A stretch of 64,000 nucleotides of DNA from positions 124,001 through 188,000 of the forward strand of contig QYAI01000061.1 in NCBI GenBank assembly GCA_003988855.1, in the 5' to 3' direction. This document shows, in pieces, positions 1 to 12,408 of the stretch; within the stretch, counting starts at the first letter, position 1, and each line of letters starts with the position of its first letter. The position numbers were made by a program, and so were the translations under genes. The DNA is from Arachnopeziza araneosa. Its lineage: Eukaryota; Ascomycota; Leotiomycetes; Helotiales; Arachnopezizaceae. The notes under the pieces are model-generated. The model made no database searches, was not told the DNA's origin, and saw only the letters and a program-made list of their open reading frames with translations.

Positions 1-465
1 CCAGATGCAACGATCATTAATATTAGCAGTGCAATAGCGCATCTTGATGCTTCTATAGCTCCTGGGTTTGCAAGCTATGCGGCGACAAAGATGGCAGGTT
101 CCATCGTGATGAAGTATTTTCAGGAGGAACACAAAGAGATGAGAGTTGTAGATATCCATCCTGGACAGGTGAGAGAAACCGACATGGCGGATAAATTGCA
201 TGGGCCAAGGGACGAGAATACTGTGGGGATTGATCAAGGTTAACTGGCCCGTATTATTGATTGAGATCTATAACTGATGCTAATTCTAGCTGAACTGCCT
301 GGGAATTTCGTCGTCTGGGCATTGAGTGATGAGGCAAAGTTTTTGAAAGGGAAATTTGTCTGGGTGAATTGGGACGTGGATGAGTTGAAGGCAAAGGCGA
401 AGGAGATTCAGAATACTGCCACCTTGACAATGGGTCTTGATGGGTTCTCTTCCTTCAAGTACTAG
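1..465 (+). CDS. Short-chain dehydrogenase/reductase, C-terminal part (5' truncated by window)
   Basis: This is the 3' end of an NAD(P)-dependent short-chain dehydrogenase/reductase; the substrate is unknown. The exons read 1-238 and 290-465, in frame 1. The intron 239-289 has a weak donor (GTTAAC) and the acceptor TTCTAG, and the split codon (G/CT) keeps the frame. Seen directly are INISSA, the strand carrying the family's catalytic Ser region, then SYAATKMAG, which fits the YxxxK catalytic motif, then DIHPGQV, where the family has its PG motif after strand beta-6. The tail LPGNFVVW...FLKGKFVWVNWDVDEL is typical of fungal SDRs of roughly 300 aa. The Rossmann glycine motif lies outside the window. 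Family assignment is firm; the reaction is not known. Confidence 0.85.
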
Positions 466-1379
466 GTTTAGATAAACAAGATGTACAGCGATATGGAAAA
501 CAAATCCGATCAGATTTCGAAATGAAATGAAATCTCCGAAAGCGTCGGTCAACTTGAAAGTTGAGCTGGATCAAGTTTCTTGTCAACTTTTAATGAACAT
601 CGAGAAAATGTAACTGCGAAAGGAAAGAGCTGGGATGACCAACCGATTTTATCCTTCTTAACATTCGCTTACATCTCGTAATTTCTTCCCTTAATATTTT
701 GAAGTAGCCTTTCCGTTTCCAAGCCGTATCGAGTGGCATTCAATCTCTCACTCATGAATAAGTCATGAGGGTTTTAGCGAGACTTTCGTGGTTGTTACAG
801 AGGACTAATCAACTTTTTACGCATACCGAGCAAAAAGAGGATAATATTTCCAAGCGTAGATATCTTTCCATCTGATTGGGGATCTGAATAGTACTCCCGC
901 TGAGTCAGCATTTCGTTGTGAATGAAATCCACCCTGAAAAATGATCAATTGAAGATTTCATCACAAGTGTCCATAGCTTCAATATTATCAACTCGTGGAA
1001 TAGAAGCCTCTGGAACGAAAGATCATCGTGTTTCTTCTGCACAATTGGTTTTTCCATGTATACAACCATCGTATGCGCTCCGAATGTGGCTCAAACTCAC
1101 AACTCGGCACTTGCCCTTGTAGCTGGTCAAGTTATTATATCTCTACAACTTCAAACACTTTTCCCTTCTGGTCACATGGTGTGATTCTCTTCAGTGCCAC
1201 AGTTAATGATGATAGGTGGCTAAAGGAGAGAACCTTAAAACTCAGGTTTTAAAGCTAGCTGCTTACTTCTCCGCAATCCTTCTGTCTTAAGGCAAGCAAT
1301 GTCTCCTTGAATCAATCCGCATCTCTTCTCTTTTTAATCTCATCGTGTTCTAAGTTGAATCCCCAGAGATTGAGAAGCA
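466..1379. other. Intergenic, no gene seen
   Basis: About 0.9 kb between the SDR stop and the methyltransferase start. It should hold the SDR 3' end and the promoter of the methyltransferase. Short open frames occur around 922-1252 but overlap each other and show no recognisable motif. No TATA-like box stands out close to the methyltransferase start. Confidence 0.5.
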
Positions 1380-2168
1380 ATGGCTTATCACTTGGAAAGC
1401 ATCAAGGCCGACGACTCATCCATCACCAAACTTTATGGTGAGCGGACAGCAGCTACATCCTGCAAATACTTCCTCAAATACATCAACACGTCGAGCAACA
1501 TACTGGATGTTGGCTGCGGTCCTGGGACAATCACTTCTGATCTTTCCAAGTTGGCACCAGAAGGCAAGACCATTGGACTAGACAACTCAGCTGGTATCAT
1601 TACCCAAGCTGAAACCAACTACTCAGCGCCCAATCTCTCATTCACAGTAGGAGATGCAAACAATCTATCAGCTTATGAAGACAACATATTTGACGTCATT
1701 CACGCTCATCAACTTTTCATCCATCTCCACGATCCGGTCAAAGCCCTGAAGGAACTGTACCGCGTCTGCAAACCAGGTGGCTTCATCGCAGTCAGGGAAT
1801 CCGACACCACGGCCGTCATCTCTCTCAAACCAGACCTAGCACCCATCCGAGAGTTCTGGGATCTCTCTGTCGTCGTGATGGCAAAGCTCGGTGCTCATCC
1901 TCGAGCGGGAAAGGAACTGGAGGGCTGGGCAAGGGAAGCCGGGTTCGGGACGGATGGTGGAGAGGTCGTGGTCACGCACAGTCCGATCTGGAATGCCGGT
2001 CATGCGGAGAGGTGTAAGGGTGCGCCGAAGGAGCAGGCGATCCAGTACGGGATGGCGACGAGTGAGCAGATGGATAGGTGGGCGGCGGCTTGGGATGAAT
2101 GGGAGGCGACTGAGGGGCATGAATGGGTTTTTGAAACTTCGGAAGTGGTGTATTGGAAAGGAAAGTAG
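1380..2168 (+). CDS. Class I SAM-dependent methyltransferase (UbiE/COQ5-like fold), 262 aa
   Basis: This protein is predicted to transfer a methyl group from S-adenosylmethionine to an unknown acceptor. It is one uninterrupted exon from ATG 1380 to TAG, with no signal peptide or membrane span, so it is probably cytosolic. Motif I is ILDVGCGPGTITSDL near residues 41-55. The acidic residue after strand 2 lies in TIGLDNSAGII, and motif II/III reads FDVIHAHQLFIHLHDPVKAL...VCKPGGFIAVRESD around residues 101-140. The length matches the common 260-280 aa fungal 'methyltransferase domain' proteins. Fungal homologues with this layout occur in secondary-metabolite and in unknown contexts. No biosynthetic core enzyme lies next to it here, so the pathway cannot be inferred. 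The lack of introns is mildly unusual for this window. Confidence 0.9.
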   Translation: MAYHLESIKADDSSITKLYGERTAATSCKYFLKYINTSSNILDVGCGPGTITSDLSKLAPEGKTIGLDNSAGIITQAETNYSAPNLSFTVGDANNLSAYEDNIFDVIHAHQLFIHLHDPVKALKELYRVCKPGGFIAVRESDTTAVISLKPDLAPIREFWDLSVVVMAKLGAHPRAGKELEGWAREAGFGTDGGEVVVTHSPIWNAGHAERCKGAPKEQAIQYGMATSEQMDRWAAAWDEWEATEGHEWVFETSEVVYWKGK

Positions 2169-3054
2169 AACGTCATCTTATGAGACGGTAAATCTTAGCG
2201 CGTCCTTTCATTCTCCTTGCTTTGTATCTCGCTATCATTCGTCCTAATATATGAGTTGTGACTCATTCAAGGATACTACTTCAGTCAGCCGAAGAACTCA
2301 TCTCCCGTATATCCCATCTAACTCCAAGGATACACACTACCTACATGAAATTAAAAGCACCCTTTCATTCAACGACCAATTCAAATTCGATTCAAGAAAC
2401 AAAACATGGTGATTAGTGAAAAGGCAGGGATCGTACAACAGCCAAGGCTCCTGCTTTCAAAATATAATCTTGAATTCGAAAGTCAACAGTTTCTCTAATT
2501 TATTCTCCTTCCTACTTTATCATGGATGATTTAATAATCACATGTCATTGTGAAAGCTAGGGATGTCCTTGGCTGCCACCGAACCCCAACGAGAAAAATG
2601 CAGAATTACTACTAACATAATTGTAAATCTGTAGCAGTAATAATATAAATTATAATTTTTCTGTCCTAACTCTACCCAGCTACTTATTGTCGACCTATAA
2701 CCCTTATCCCTCTTGGAGAGGGTAAGCCGTGAGGCCTAGCAATATTTTTATCTACCTTGCTTCATGCATTCCCTTAGAAAGCACCGCAGTTTCCGAAACA
2801 AATAGGTATATGAGAAATCCATGCATCTTCCGCCTGGATCCTGCCCAGACGCCTTCCTGCGAACGCCAGTAAAATTTGTGTTGCTTGCTGTGAATAAAAA
2901 AATCTTTTTTGAGGCGTCGATTCAAGGAAGATGGTGAGCCGATGAACTTGGATTTAGTATCTGAAACCAAGCCCATGCTTTCGAGGTTAAAAATCGCCAA
3001 AGTATGGAGATCGGATTTGACCTTTCATCTCCTTTTTTCGTCAACATGGCAACC
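2169..3054. other. Convergent intergenic region, no gene seen
   Basis: It lies between the 3' ends of the methyltransferase (+) and the Ser-rich protein (-). The stretch is AT-rich, especially 2590-2660, which is almost pure A/T over short runs. It should hold both 3' UTRs. A small frame at 2752-3000 (-) has no recognisable feature. Confidence 0.5.
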
Positions 3055-4223
3055 TCAGGCCTCAGATCCAGTGCTTGCATCGGCACTCATTGCTGCTCTC
3101 CTTCTCTCACCCGCAGCGAGGAAATCCCCAGCCTCGTCTCCTAACTCTAAAGGTGTGATCATCCCAGGACTTCCCAGTCCCTGCATTGGTGCTAGTTTCG
3201 GACTCTCTGGCTTTTTCATCTTGCGTTTGCTTTTGCTTGCCGCAATCTTCGCTTGAATAATCATCTCCCTCTGATACTTCTCCAGCTTCTGACGTACCTC
3301 ACTATTTTGTCTCTTGTGCTCTGGCCGATCCGTTCGCGAAGCACCTCGGCGAAGTTTAGCAACTGAAAGGTTCATGTTTGGAAGCGGCGTTGAGGAGGAC
3401 GTGGAGGGCCGGGAATTAGTAGCATTAGTCTGGTTGGGTGACTGATAGTTGGAGGGGTGATATTTTCCCATGGGGACAAGGAGAGGCGCGGAGGGCAAGG
3501 GCGGAGAAGGAAACGGACTTCCTGCTGCAGAAGAGGTGGCTGACATGACAGTTGGTGTATCTAGAGGCTGATGGTTCCGCTGAGTGAGGGTGAGATCGGA
3601 GATGGAGAAGCCGGATGGGCGACGTGGTTTGTTATGATCCGGGTTGTGATTGGGGAAGTAGCCTCTGAATCAGTGTTAATAAGAGAGCCAGAAAGCTTGT
3701 AGGGTGGAATGTAAGACTTACCCAGGTAAATCTCCGCGCGCGGTAAGGGGGGTGTAGACATGCGTGGCGGATTTGGGCAATTCGATAGCAATTGGTGCGG
3801 AGCGCTTCTTAACGTTTTCATCTGCCGAGGAAGTCTTGGGTGGAGGAATGGCTTTGAAGATATAGCAAGTTAGTCGTCTATGGAAACAAGAAAGAGAGGT
3901 GAAGGAACAGATTGGCGGAATGACCACTGCGTAGGTGGCGGTGCGGGTGGTGCAGGGTCTAGCGTACGCCACTCCCGATAAGTGCATGAGCACAATTCCA
4001 CTCTTGGGACGAAGGGTAGGAGAACAAAAAGAATGACATGATTTCTAGACATACCAAGACCAGACGATGCACTGCTCTCCAATGCCAAGCTCCGCAGCGT
4101 GCCTGTCAAACTCTCCTCGCTCTTCGTGCTCGCACAGCTCCCAGCCGAATTGGCTCTGCTAAAGGATGGGCGTGCCAGGCCAGCTCCAACACCAACACTC
4201 GTTCGTAAAGATCGGCTGGCCAT
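3055..4223 (-). CDS. Conserved Ser/Pro-rich fungal protein of unknown function, about 300-330 aa
   Basis: I do not recognise a named family. The start is taken at ATG 4223 (MASRSLRTSVGVGAG). Exons read 4223-4055, then a middle exon ending at 3722, then 3664-3055. The second intron (3721-3665, GTAAGT...TTCAG) is clear. The first starts at 4054 (GTATGT), but its acceptor is ambiguous: CAG ending at 3927 and AAG ending at 3852 both keep the frame, giving 327 or 302 aa. The N-terminus is Ser/Ala-rich. The middle has a conserved-looking block with KKRSAPIAIELP and TPLTARGDLPGGYFPNH. The C-terminal half has a basic helix (KLEKYQREMIIQAKIAASKSKRKMKKPESP) suggestive of nuclear or RNA-related roles, which is inference. 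No signal peptide or membrane span is visible. Confidence 0.65.
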
Positions 4224-6142
4224 GGCGGCTATAGCGGCGTGTGTCTCTTGGCTCACCAGCAGGTTGTTGGGCTGTTTTGATGTCGTCCTCTGCAATTCGT
4301 CAGCACGGGAGGTGGTGCCGGAGGCGCAGAGCTGCTTGCTTCACGTCCGTCGCTCGTCCAGTGGTGGTCTCTCGTATTCCGCGGGCCGGGATTTGCACTG
4401 TTGTGATAATGGAGAAAGTTGATGTTGCTAGGAGAGGGCGTAACCTGTGTTTTGTTGCTGCTGTCGATGCTCTTTTGTGGTGTGGAGAATGACGTCGACG
4501 TGGACCGGATTCTGAAGGTCGTTCTTTGTCTGTCTGTTCTTTCCGCAGAGCGACGGGAGTATTGAAGTCTCGTGAGGCAGCCTCGTCTTCCTCTGGCTCA
4601 GCTTTAAATAGAAAGGAAAGGAGAGGAAAGGAGAGGAGAGGAGAGAAGAGGAGAGGAGAGGAGAGGAGAAGAGAGGATTGGCGGCGGGTCAGAATTGTCC
4701 CTCAACAACCGTTAATAATCTTTTGTCGGTTCACAAATCTACAGAGAAAGCATGGTTCTATCTATACATCGAGAAGCCAGCCCCGTTCCTGGCTGTGCAC
4801 TTGGATCAGAGACACGCAGCACAGATAAGCAGCCATCGCACGATCTGCAGCTGGCTCGTCGTGGCTGCTTATGCTTGGAAAGCCGTGTTGTTACAGAGTC
4901 GTCGTCTCTTATCAAGCAATAATCTCTCCTCCTCTCCTTTCTCGTCCCGCCGCTCCCGTTCCGTCCTCCACTGAGTTGCAGTACCACGTTGTCTCTTCAA
5001 GAAGAGGACTTCTTTTCTTTTTCCTCCCCCTATTTTCACATCACCATCTCACGTTCTGTAACTTTGGCTCCTTGATGGCGTCATCTTGCCACGGATGTGA
5101 ACTCACATATTTTCTTTATCACTTACCTCCCGTATCACAAATGCAATTCTCCAATGGCCAGCTCAGGATCAGCAGATCGGCATACCGTTAGTGGACACCC
5201 TTGGATTTTCGTTTGGCCGCTGCTATGCAGCCTCTGTGAGCCCCGTGCTGATCTGTTGTTTGGATATTCAAAAATTCGGCCTGGCAAACCATGTAGGACA
5301 ACTGCCTCTATCTTGAGCTTCCAATTATGGCCTGATTTTAATACGCGGACTTCTACCTTTCTCTCTCGAATGGGTTATCTTGCATTTTTGGGAAGGATTG
5401 CGTCTGTTGAGGTGCTCAGAAAGGGAGAAGAAATCATGTACGGGGATGATCAGCAGGACCCCTAAATTCCAAGTTCTTAGCTACAGGGACCAAAGATTTT
5501 TTTGATCCATATATCTTCCCGTCATCTTCCCGCTCTTATCAATATGGCAAAATTCAAAACAGCCCCTGATTTGCGCGACTTCGTCAACGGGATGAAAGTG
5601 CCGGCAGGTTGGAATCAGGGCAAGCAAGATGAAGTCTGCGAACCGGGCAGCCACAATGCTGGTCGGATCCTTCTTGACATCAACTATCCAAAGTCTTCAG
5701 GGTTCGATAGATTTCCGAGCTTGGGCAAAGACGGGCATGACATGAATGCTTCCCTGTATGACTGTTATGACTAATTTGTGTGCTAGAAGACGTGGTGGAA
5801 GTCCGGGCTTCATCTGTATTGGCCTGAGGTAATCCTAGCAATGCACCCATGGTAATCTGTATGTGTACTTGATTCAAGTCTTCCCACTCAACTTGCGTCG
5901 TACAAACCCGAATCAAGAGTCACGCCTGAGCTTTGAATACTAGTGTATGATGTGTTCATGCATTATCTGAACGAATTGGAATCATATTTCCTGCCTAGGA
6001 GCACAACGCTTAAGTGGTATAGAACGAACAAACGAAAAAAAGACCAAACAAAAATCATGTCTTCTTCCTATCGTGCACCTCATTCTTGGGTATCATCATT
6101 ACCACCATCAGCTTTTTCTCGGTTCCCCTCCAGTTCTCCCCC
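4224..6142. other. Intergenic region with purine tract, no firm gene
   Basis: About 1.9 kb. The left part is the promoter side of the minus-strand Ser-rich gene and holds the GGAGA-type tract listed separately. The right part is the 3' side of the MARVEL gene. A 76-codon open frame at 5544-5774 (+) begins MAKFKTAPDLRDFV but shows no family signature, so it is not called as a gene. Confidence 0.45.
4610..4677 (+). repeat. Imperfect (GGAGA)n purine microsatellite
   Basis: About 68 bp are pure A/G on this strand apart from the flanks, built from GGAGA/GGAAA/AGAGG units. It lies roughly 390 bp upstream of the minus-strand gene start at 4223, so on that gene's coding strand it is a long CT tract of the kind found in fungal promoters and 5' leaders. 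Confidence 0.85.
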
Positions 6143-6704
6143 TTAGACCGTCGCCCGTCCAGTCCAACGACTCTTTCGGCCCCTATTAACCCAGAACACG
6201 CCCATTCCGACTGCACTAATAAGCCAGAGAAGGGCATTTACCAAATCTATCCAAACTCCATTCTTCATCCTTTGGATCCCACTATCACCTTGTGGGTCGG
6301 CGTGAATATACAACTTCCCGAAGATGCCAAATAGGACGATCCAGAGAATGAAGAGTATCGTATCCCACACGAAGGCGAAGGGAATTCGAGATGTGAACGG
6401 AATGATGTAGAACAAGGCAGTGAAGGCACTGATAGCGCCAATAACTTCAGCGTAGACCTGTAGAATTGTGAATTAGTAGTTACTCTTTTTATCTTCCTGG
6501 AGTAATGCTTGAAGTTGCGATGACTTGGGGAGGAGAGAGGAGACCAACCCATTTTCCATCTGAGTATTTATGCTCCTTGTTTGCCTTGTTCAGATCGACA
6601 CCATAAATACCGCAGACGGTGATGGCGAGCACCAATTGGCAGAAGCGGAAGATGGAGTGTGCGATGTAGGAGAAGGAGAGTTCAATGTCACGACCGAGCC
6701 CCAT
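6143..6704 (-). CDS. MARVEL-domain four-span membrane protein, 156 aa
   Basis: This is a small integral membrane protein of the fungal MARVEL type, a family linked to membrane apposition, eisosomes and vesicle traffic. Exons are 6704-6549 and 6457-6143. The intron has donor GTTGGT and acceptor TACAG and joins at phase 0 (DGKW / VYAEV). Four hydrophobic segments are visible: about residues 18-36 (FCQLVLAITVCGIYGV), 55-75, 80-100 (FVWDTILFILWIVLFGIFG) and 118-140 (LVNALLWLISAVGMGVFWV). Between spans 3 and 4 there is a short loop with HADPQGDSGIQRMK. The C-terminus is basic (NRGRKSRWTG), as expected for a cytosolic tail. Length and layout fit the family well; the specific role is unknown. Confidence 0.85.
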
Positions 6705-9700
6705 TTTGCTTGGTGTTGTTGGGTGGAATGCCTGTCGCTAGAGTGCGGTTGTAGTGTAGGTAATGTATTATGTCTCTGCAGGATTGTAGAAAGGCCTGGT
6801 TTATCGCTTGGTGTTGATGTTGATGCGGTCAATGCGGAATGATCGTGTATTGAATGATGGGGTGATCTCAAAAAGGGCGCTTCGAGTTTTAGGTTTGCTG
6901 TCTCGCAACCAATGAATCACTCAATCAAGAATGACTATGAGTCAAATCAGTTGTTCACTCTTTGCTCACTCAACGAACAGGACATCGGTCCTTGCGTACC
7001 TTTCAACGCGCTTTTAATCATCTCTTGAAAAGCCACTGCAACCTTAGAAATCGCAAAAGCGTCATCGTGCCTTGGAATAATATCGCGAAGGAGCTAGGAC
7101 CTCTCAGACGAGTTATGACGGCATCGTGCAGGGAAGCTGCGTGGAGAAGATGATTCGGTTAAGATAGGTCAGGTGACGGCATTGCGAGATTGAAGTTTCT
7201 GAAAATATCACAGTTTCGAGTATTATTTTGTAAACCATACATTTTATTATCTTACATGGCCTTTTTTTACGATCCATCTACAATCTAAGTCTGATCAGCT
7301 CCCCAACTTCAACCCATTCTCAAGTTTCTGACTTGAATCACTGGGCATATTCCACGATCCAATATCGTCCATTTTCATCAGGCTAATTATCTCACTTTTC
7401 GCTATGCTGATTCAGCCCTATGATTTGTGGATGTAAAGAAGCAGACCAGTGTGATTCATTTGGTCAATTTTTTTGACCAGGAAGGAATGTCACTCTTGGA
7501 TCCATCATTCCAACTTCTAATCTATATGTATCCATCATTCTCCTAGGTTCATAGAGGGTTAGATTAATTTGGGGTCATTGACAAGCCTGGCGCAGATATT
7601 TAAAAGGTGGAAACGTGCCTTTAATGGCGTAGTGAAATCTACCCAGTAACCAGACAACTACTATATTCGCAAAAGTAATTCTTCAAGAACATCCTTCATA
7701 GAAACAGATCAGCGAATCCTAACAGTCGTCATTGCCTTTGTTATTTAATTTAAGTCATATGGAATGAGTTCAGTTTATCGTATTGTTACAGGAGCAGTCA
7801 CTTGGCATAAACGATAAGTATTATGGAAAACGACCCTTTCATTTATCATACATCAACTTGCCGCTCGCCTTCTCAGACTTAAGGTCTATTCAAGCCTGTT
7901 CTCACGTAACATCCATCATTACAGATGTCCTCCACAAGCCTTCATTCAGTCTTACAATGGACAAGACTGTGCCCTGTACATATCGGCGGTTTTATTTTCA
8001 TCCGTTTACATGTACAACCTTCCCCATCTCTACTATCCTTATTTATCCCACCTCTCTCTCCATTCTTCCATGACTCAACATTGTCGTTTTTCGTGTATTT
8101 ACTAATTTTCGTACCCCTCGGGTTTCTCTCGGTCTTCGTGCGGATATGCTTACACCCACGTAGAACTTTTTGCATGCTAAACGAGATATATGTCAGTATT
8201 CATATAGCCCTCGAGTGTTGAGGTAGAACCTTACAGCAGCACCACCGTGCCAAGGTTAATCCTGGCTGAGGGTGTAGTTGACCATGGCGTTGCATCTTGT
8301 AGGCGTGCTGTTGATGATGAACTGTACAACTCGATGTGAGAGATGCACTAATTCGTGATACTGGATTTCAAGTTGCCTGGCCTAATCAAAAAAGGGTTAG
8401 CAAGTGATGCAGTAGATTCTTTTGATCTGAAACAGAAGGAAATAGCAAACACAGTATCGAGACTTCAGGACAAGTTCATACTGATTACCTTCGCATTGTG
8501 AATCAAACACTATGTTCACGTCTGAATCATAACTATGTTACTCACAAGTATCCTCTTTTCAAATATATACACTTTATCTAAGTCCTCATATAATCACTCT
8601 CTAGAGAGTTCATGGCAACTTCTATATCAAATTTCTAGGTAGATGCTTCGAGCCGAGTAATTCTCAGAGTTGCAGGGTGGTTGGAAAGTTCAACTTGAAT
8701 TTGCCATAAATCTTCTTCCGTACGCTCTGCTTGAGTATCTGCGCTCGAAGAAGACTTGGGAGTATTCACATATTGTATCTTATTTGGGTGTGATCGACAG
8801 AGAGGTGATTCAAGTTGGATCATTACTTTCGAGTTGTTTGTGGTACCGTGGGCGGTAGTGGCTGCTCGAAACTTTTGCTCTGTCTGCCAGAGAGACAGAA
8901 GTAAATTAATTCTACATCGACAGAATAAAATTCACACTTCAAGAAACAACTTCTAAGATTCGAATCAGATATGATACATGAGTTGACTCATAGTTGCGCT
9001 CCTCCAAGGCAGATTACCTTCTTGGCTATGTATCTTGAGCGCTATTACGTCGATAGAATGAACGAGTATGATCCAGAGGAGAATATCTATTGCTGCTGTA
9101 ATCATGATTCTCTGCCACAGAAAGAAATAGAGTTCCACACAACCCAAAACAGACCTTGGGCTTGAGTTGCGTGAGCATTTCTACCCAAAAGTGGCTGTAT
9201 CTACTTTCGGGGTTATCCCTGAGCATTCTTAATAACATTAGCTCCAAAAAATAAACACAGGGTGCATTTGGCTTATGGTAGGATATCCTCAATCCATAAA
9301 TTTCGTTCTGAAACTCGACCACATTTCCGGGCCAGCCGTGGATACATCAAAGCCCTAGCTATTTCGGATGAGGTACACGACGAATGCAGATTATCATCTA
9401 GCAGGGTAAGAATTGAATATTCCACAACAGCTATGAGGCTGATTCTCCCCTCAGACCTTTCATTGATTAATCTTATGCATGTCGTGGAATATTTCCGCAT
9501 CCGGTTAGCGGTGTAAGAATCACAATGAAATAACTACACAGCCTCACAGCGAATTTGTGCACCTGGAAAGGTAATCCGATTCGAGGAGCAGTACTGGATC
9601 GAGATACAGTCAGCTTCGAGAAAGAGCTCTGATCCAAGCTCAAATCAGACTGAAACGCGATGTGCAGCTTCTTTGGGCCAGTCAGCAATCTTGTCAGATG

Positions 9701-10160
9701 CAGGTACCGGCAACAGGGCTGAGTTGAACACTAGTCGCGCGATTCCTATTCAAGTTTTTCTTATTCGTAGCTCGGCCATAATTTCTGATTTCGAAAATTC
9801 AGAATCTTATTCCAAATCGAAAAGTGAGGCCAAGGAAAGGTACGAGGACACTTGACCTCTTTTTGGTTCCAAATCCTGAGAACAGACGAGAACACTACTT
9901 TTACCCCAGCCAAACAAGCCTATGATAGTTCTGAGCACCAATCATTTGAATATGGGTACCTTTATCAACGCAGAGTGAGTCTGGTAAGTTTCCTTCCCCG
10001 TCACCGGGATATAAGATGAGTATATAAACCTTCACTTCTCCCAGCTTTTTGCTTTCCATCGACAATCAACCTATCTTCCCAACTTTTCTCTCCATATACA
10101 TTCTAAATCTTTGGAATCGCCAAATTGTTACATTTACCCTTTCACGATAGCAGTATAAAG
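6705..10160. other. Gene-empty 3.4-kb stretch
   Basis: Moderately AT-rich sequence without a frame that I can link to any protein. Several overlapping frames of 60-98 codons on both strands (for example 7783-8221 and 8965-9516) contradict each other and lack motifs. The right end contains the promoter of the hydrolase, including a TATA-like box near 10020. Confidence 0.5.
10019..10029 (+). promoter_or_regulatory. TATA-like core promoter of the secreted hydrolase
   Basis: AGTATATAAAC lies about 140 bp upstream of ATG 10161. A pyrimidine-rich stretch (CTTCACTTCTCCCAGC) follows directly, which is a common fungal start-site context. The position suits a leader of about 90-110 nt. Confidence 0.5.
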
Positions 10161-11554
10161 ATGTTTCGATCTACATTAACTACGCATATAACTGCGATTT
10201 TCGCCATCAATACATTGAGTCTCGCAACTTGTCATTATAATGCCAAATCCGAGTACTGGAACGATTCCACTCTTGATATTGCAAGCGGATTTGGGAGCCT
10301 TCACCAAAGTTATTATCCACCTAATGCCAACTGCGTTGACTACCTGATACCGGTAGACATCGTCTCAGACAACTACATTTTCAATGCCACGCATTGGGAC
10401 TCTGATTTCGATCTCGAAGACTTTATTGCGATCGCTACCACGAGGCCAAATGTTGGATATCCAAGTGTCTTCTCAGGTGTAAAGACACAGAACGCGACCT
10501 ACCAGATTGCAGCTTCGGTTTGCAGTCCGAAGAAGAAGACTGCGAATGAAAATACCATCATTTTAGCGACTCACGGCATTGGACCAGCTCGATCTCATTG
10601 GAATTCTCCTTTCCGACCGGACCAATACAATTTTGTCCAGCACGCCGTTGATCAAGGATACTCTGTCTTTTTCTACGATCGTTTAGGCTGTGGTGCTTCT
10701 CAAAAGTAGGTGAAAGCATTATAGTCTTCACCAATCTAACATCGTGGGTAGAATTTCTGGATACAAGAACCAAATCAGCATTGCCATCGCCATTCTCCAA
10801 CGTCTTGCAGATCTCGTACGTAGCGGCAAGTACACAGGCTCTATTGGAAAGCCAAGCAAAGTTGCACTGATAGGATTCTCGTATGGCTCATACACAACGC
10901 ATAACGCCATTGCAGCCAGACCAGAAATTGCTGATGCTGTCGTCCTCACGGGTATTGGATTTAACGCAACGGGCCTGAATGTTAACGGTCTGGTCCGATC
11001 TTTCGTCCCGCGCATTGCAAACATCCAGAACCCACGTCTCTATGGTGATCGCGACACCGGATATGTAACCTGGGTGGATAAATTTGCTCAGATCCACAAG
11101 TATGTCTATGATTCAAGTATCAACACAATAGAAACTAACTAGAAACGCAGCTACTTCAAGAAACCCAATTACGACATTCCTACCGCAGACTTCGCTGAAT
11201 TCGCAAAAGAGCCATTTGCCATCACGGAATTCCTGACGCTTGGATCGGAGCTAGCTGCTCCCAAGAGTGCTGCTAACTATACCGGGCCTGTTCTGGTAAG
11301 TTTGCCGTCCAATGTCTTTCTGTCAACAGTAATCTGACGTATCGATACAGGCTATATCAGGCGATAAAGACTACATTTTCTGTGACGGAGAGTGTGAAGG
11401 GATTTTTGACGAGCCAGCCGATACCATCTATCAAAATGCGAAGCCATTTACGAAAGTGTTGCTTCCAGGGACTAGTCATAATATCAACTTACATCGCAAT
11501 GCTACTGGGGCATTCAAAGTTATCACGAATTTTCTGAAGGATAGCGGGTTGTGA
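10161..11554 (+). CDS. Secreted alpha/beta hydrolase, about 392 aa
   Basis: This is an extracellular serine hydrolase of the alpha/beta fold; the substrate is unknown. Exons are 10161-10705, 10752-11099, 11151-11295 and 11351-11554, with introns GTAGGT/GGTAG, GTATGT/CGCAG and GTAAGT/ACAG. Every join keeps the frame. The N-terminus MFRSTLTTHITAIFAINTLSLATC is a signal peptide. The oxyanion strand is ILATHGIG, and FFYDRLGCGAS follows it. The nucleophile elbow is GFSYG (GxSxG). A candidate acid residue sits in AISGDKDYIF and the catalytic His in LPGTSHNINLH. The chain has many NxT/S sites. ATG 10161 is chosen because no in-frame ATG precedes it and it opens the signal peptide. The next gene downstream is a Zn2Cys6 regulator in the same direction. 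Confidence 0.88.
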
Positions 11555-12408
11555 TGGAGGAGTGAACAATGGAAGGCTCGGGATCGAAAGTGATAATAGG
11601 TCTTCGAATTGGGAAGGAGCACGGTCTTTGGATTTATTCATCTCGATTGTTGATTTGGTTGTTTCTTATTCTCCACTTGGTTCTAATTTTACACTCCATT
11701 AGATATTGTACTTTTGTTATTATATGTTCGTGTATCCGAGGCATTGAACACTCGACTCATTGCAGATGCATTCTGTGATCTCTTTACATTTGTTGATCAG
11801 GTGTCGCCAGGAGCAGGCCCTATTAATCTGAAATTTCAAAAGACTGAACCTCCAAATATAAGCACGTATCAGTCGGCCGTAGCTTACTCAGTTGGAGTGG
11901 CCATGAGTGGGATTCCGCGTCTAATCTCGGATTAAACACTAGACACATCGATTCAGGCAAGCATTTGGTAATCGAGGGATGCATCGACACCCGTCTCAAT
12001 GGATTTCGGTGCACATTGAGGCGCTGCTGCCTTGCCAATTGTCATTGCTGGATAGAGACGGATTTGTTGAGCGTCATTTCTACTTGACATGATAGGGTTA
12101 GAAATAGAAGCACGTTGATTATAGGGCTGTGATTTATGTCAGCCACGATAAGCGAGTGCTCTTTGTATGATGATCTGATTGGCACTCCACATCAGGTACC
12201 GAGCTGCACCTCTCGTCAAAGTACGTTGGAATCCCTGTCTCGCTTATTTCGTCAGGGGAGAGCATTTCTCTCTTCAGCTAAGAATGATTTAGCAGAGAGG
12301 GCTTGAGCGAGAAAAGTATTTAGAAATTTCCCTCCCTGGAAAGGATCTGATACCGCTTCTGAGTTAAGAGTCATCTAGAGAAAAGCTTGGTCAAGATCAA
12401 TTGTCAAA
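11555..12408. other. Intergenic, no gene seen
   Basis: It holds the hydrolase 3' end and the promoter of the Zn2Cys6 regulator. Open frames here are short and without motifs. Confidence 0.5.

Noticed and set aside
5544..5774. 76-codon open frame (MAKFKTAPDLRDFV...)
   Set aside because: No family signature, no upstream promoter features and no splice evidence; it cannot be told from chance.
7783..8221. Overlapping frames of 96-98 codons on both strands
   Set aside because: They contradict each other in the same stretch and their composition follows local base bias, not protein.
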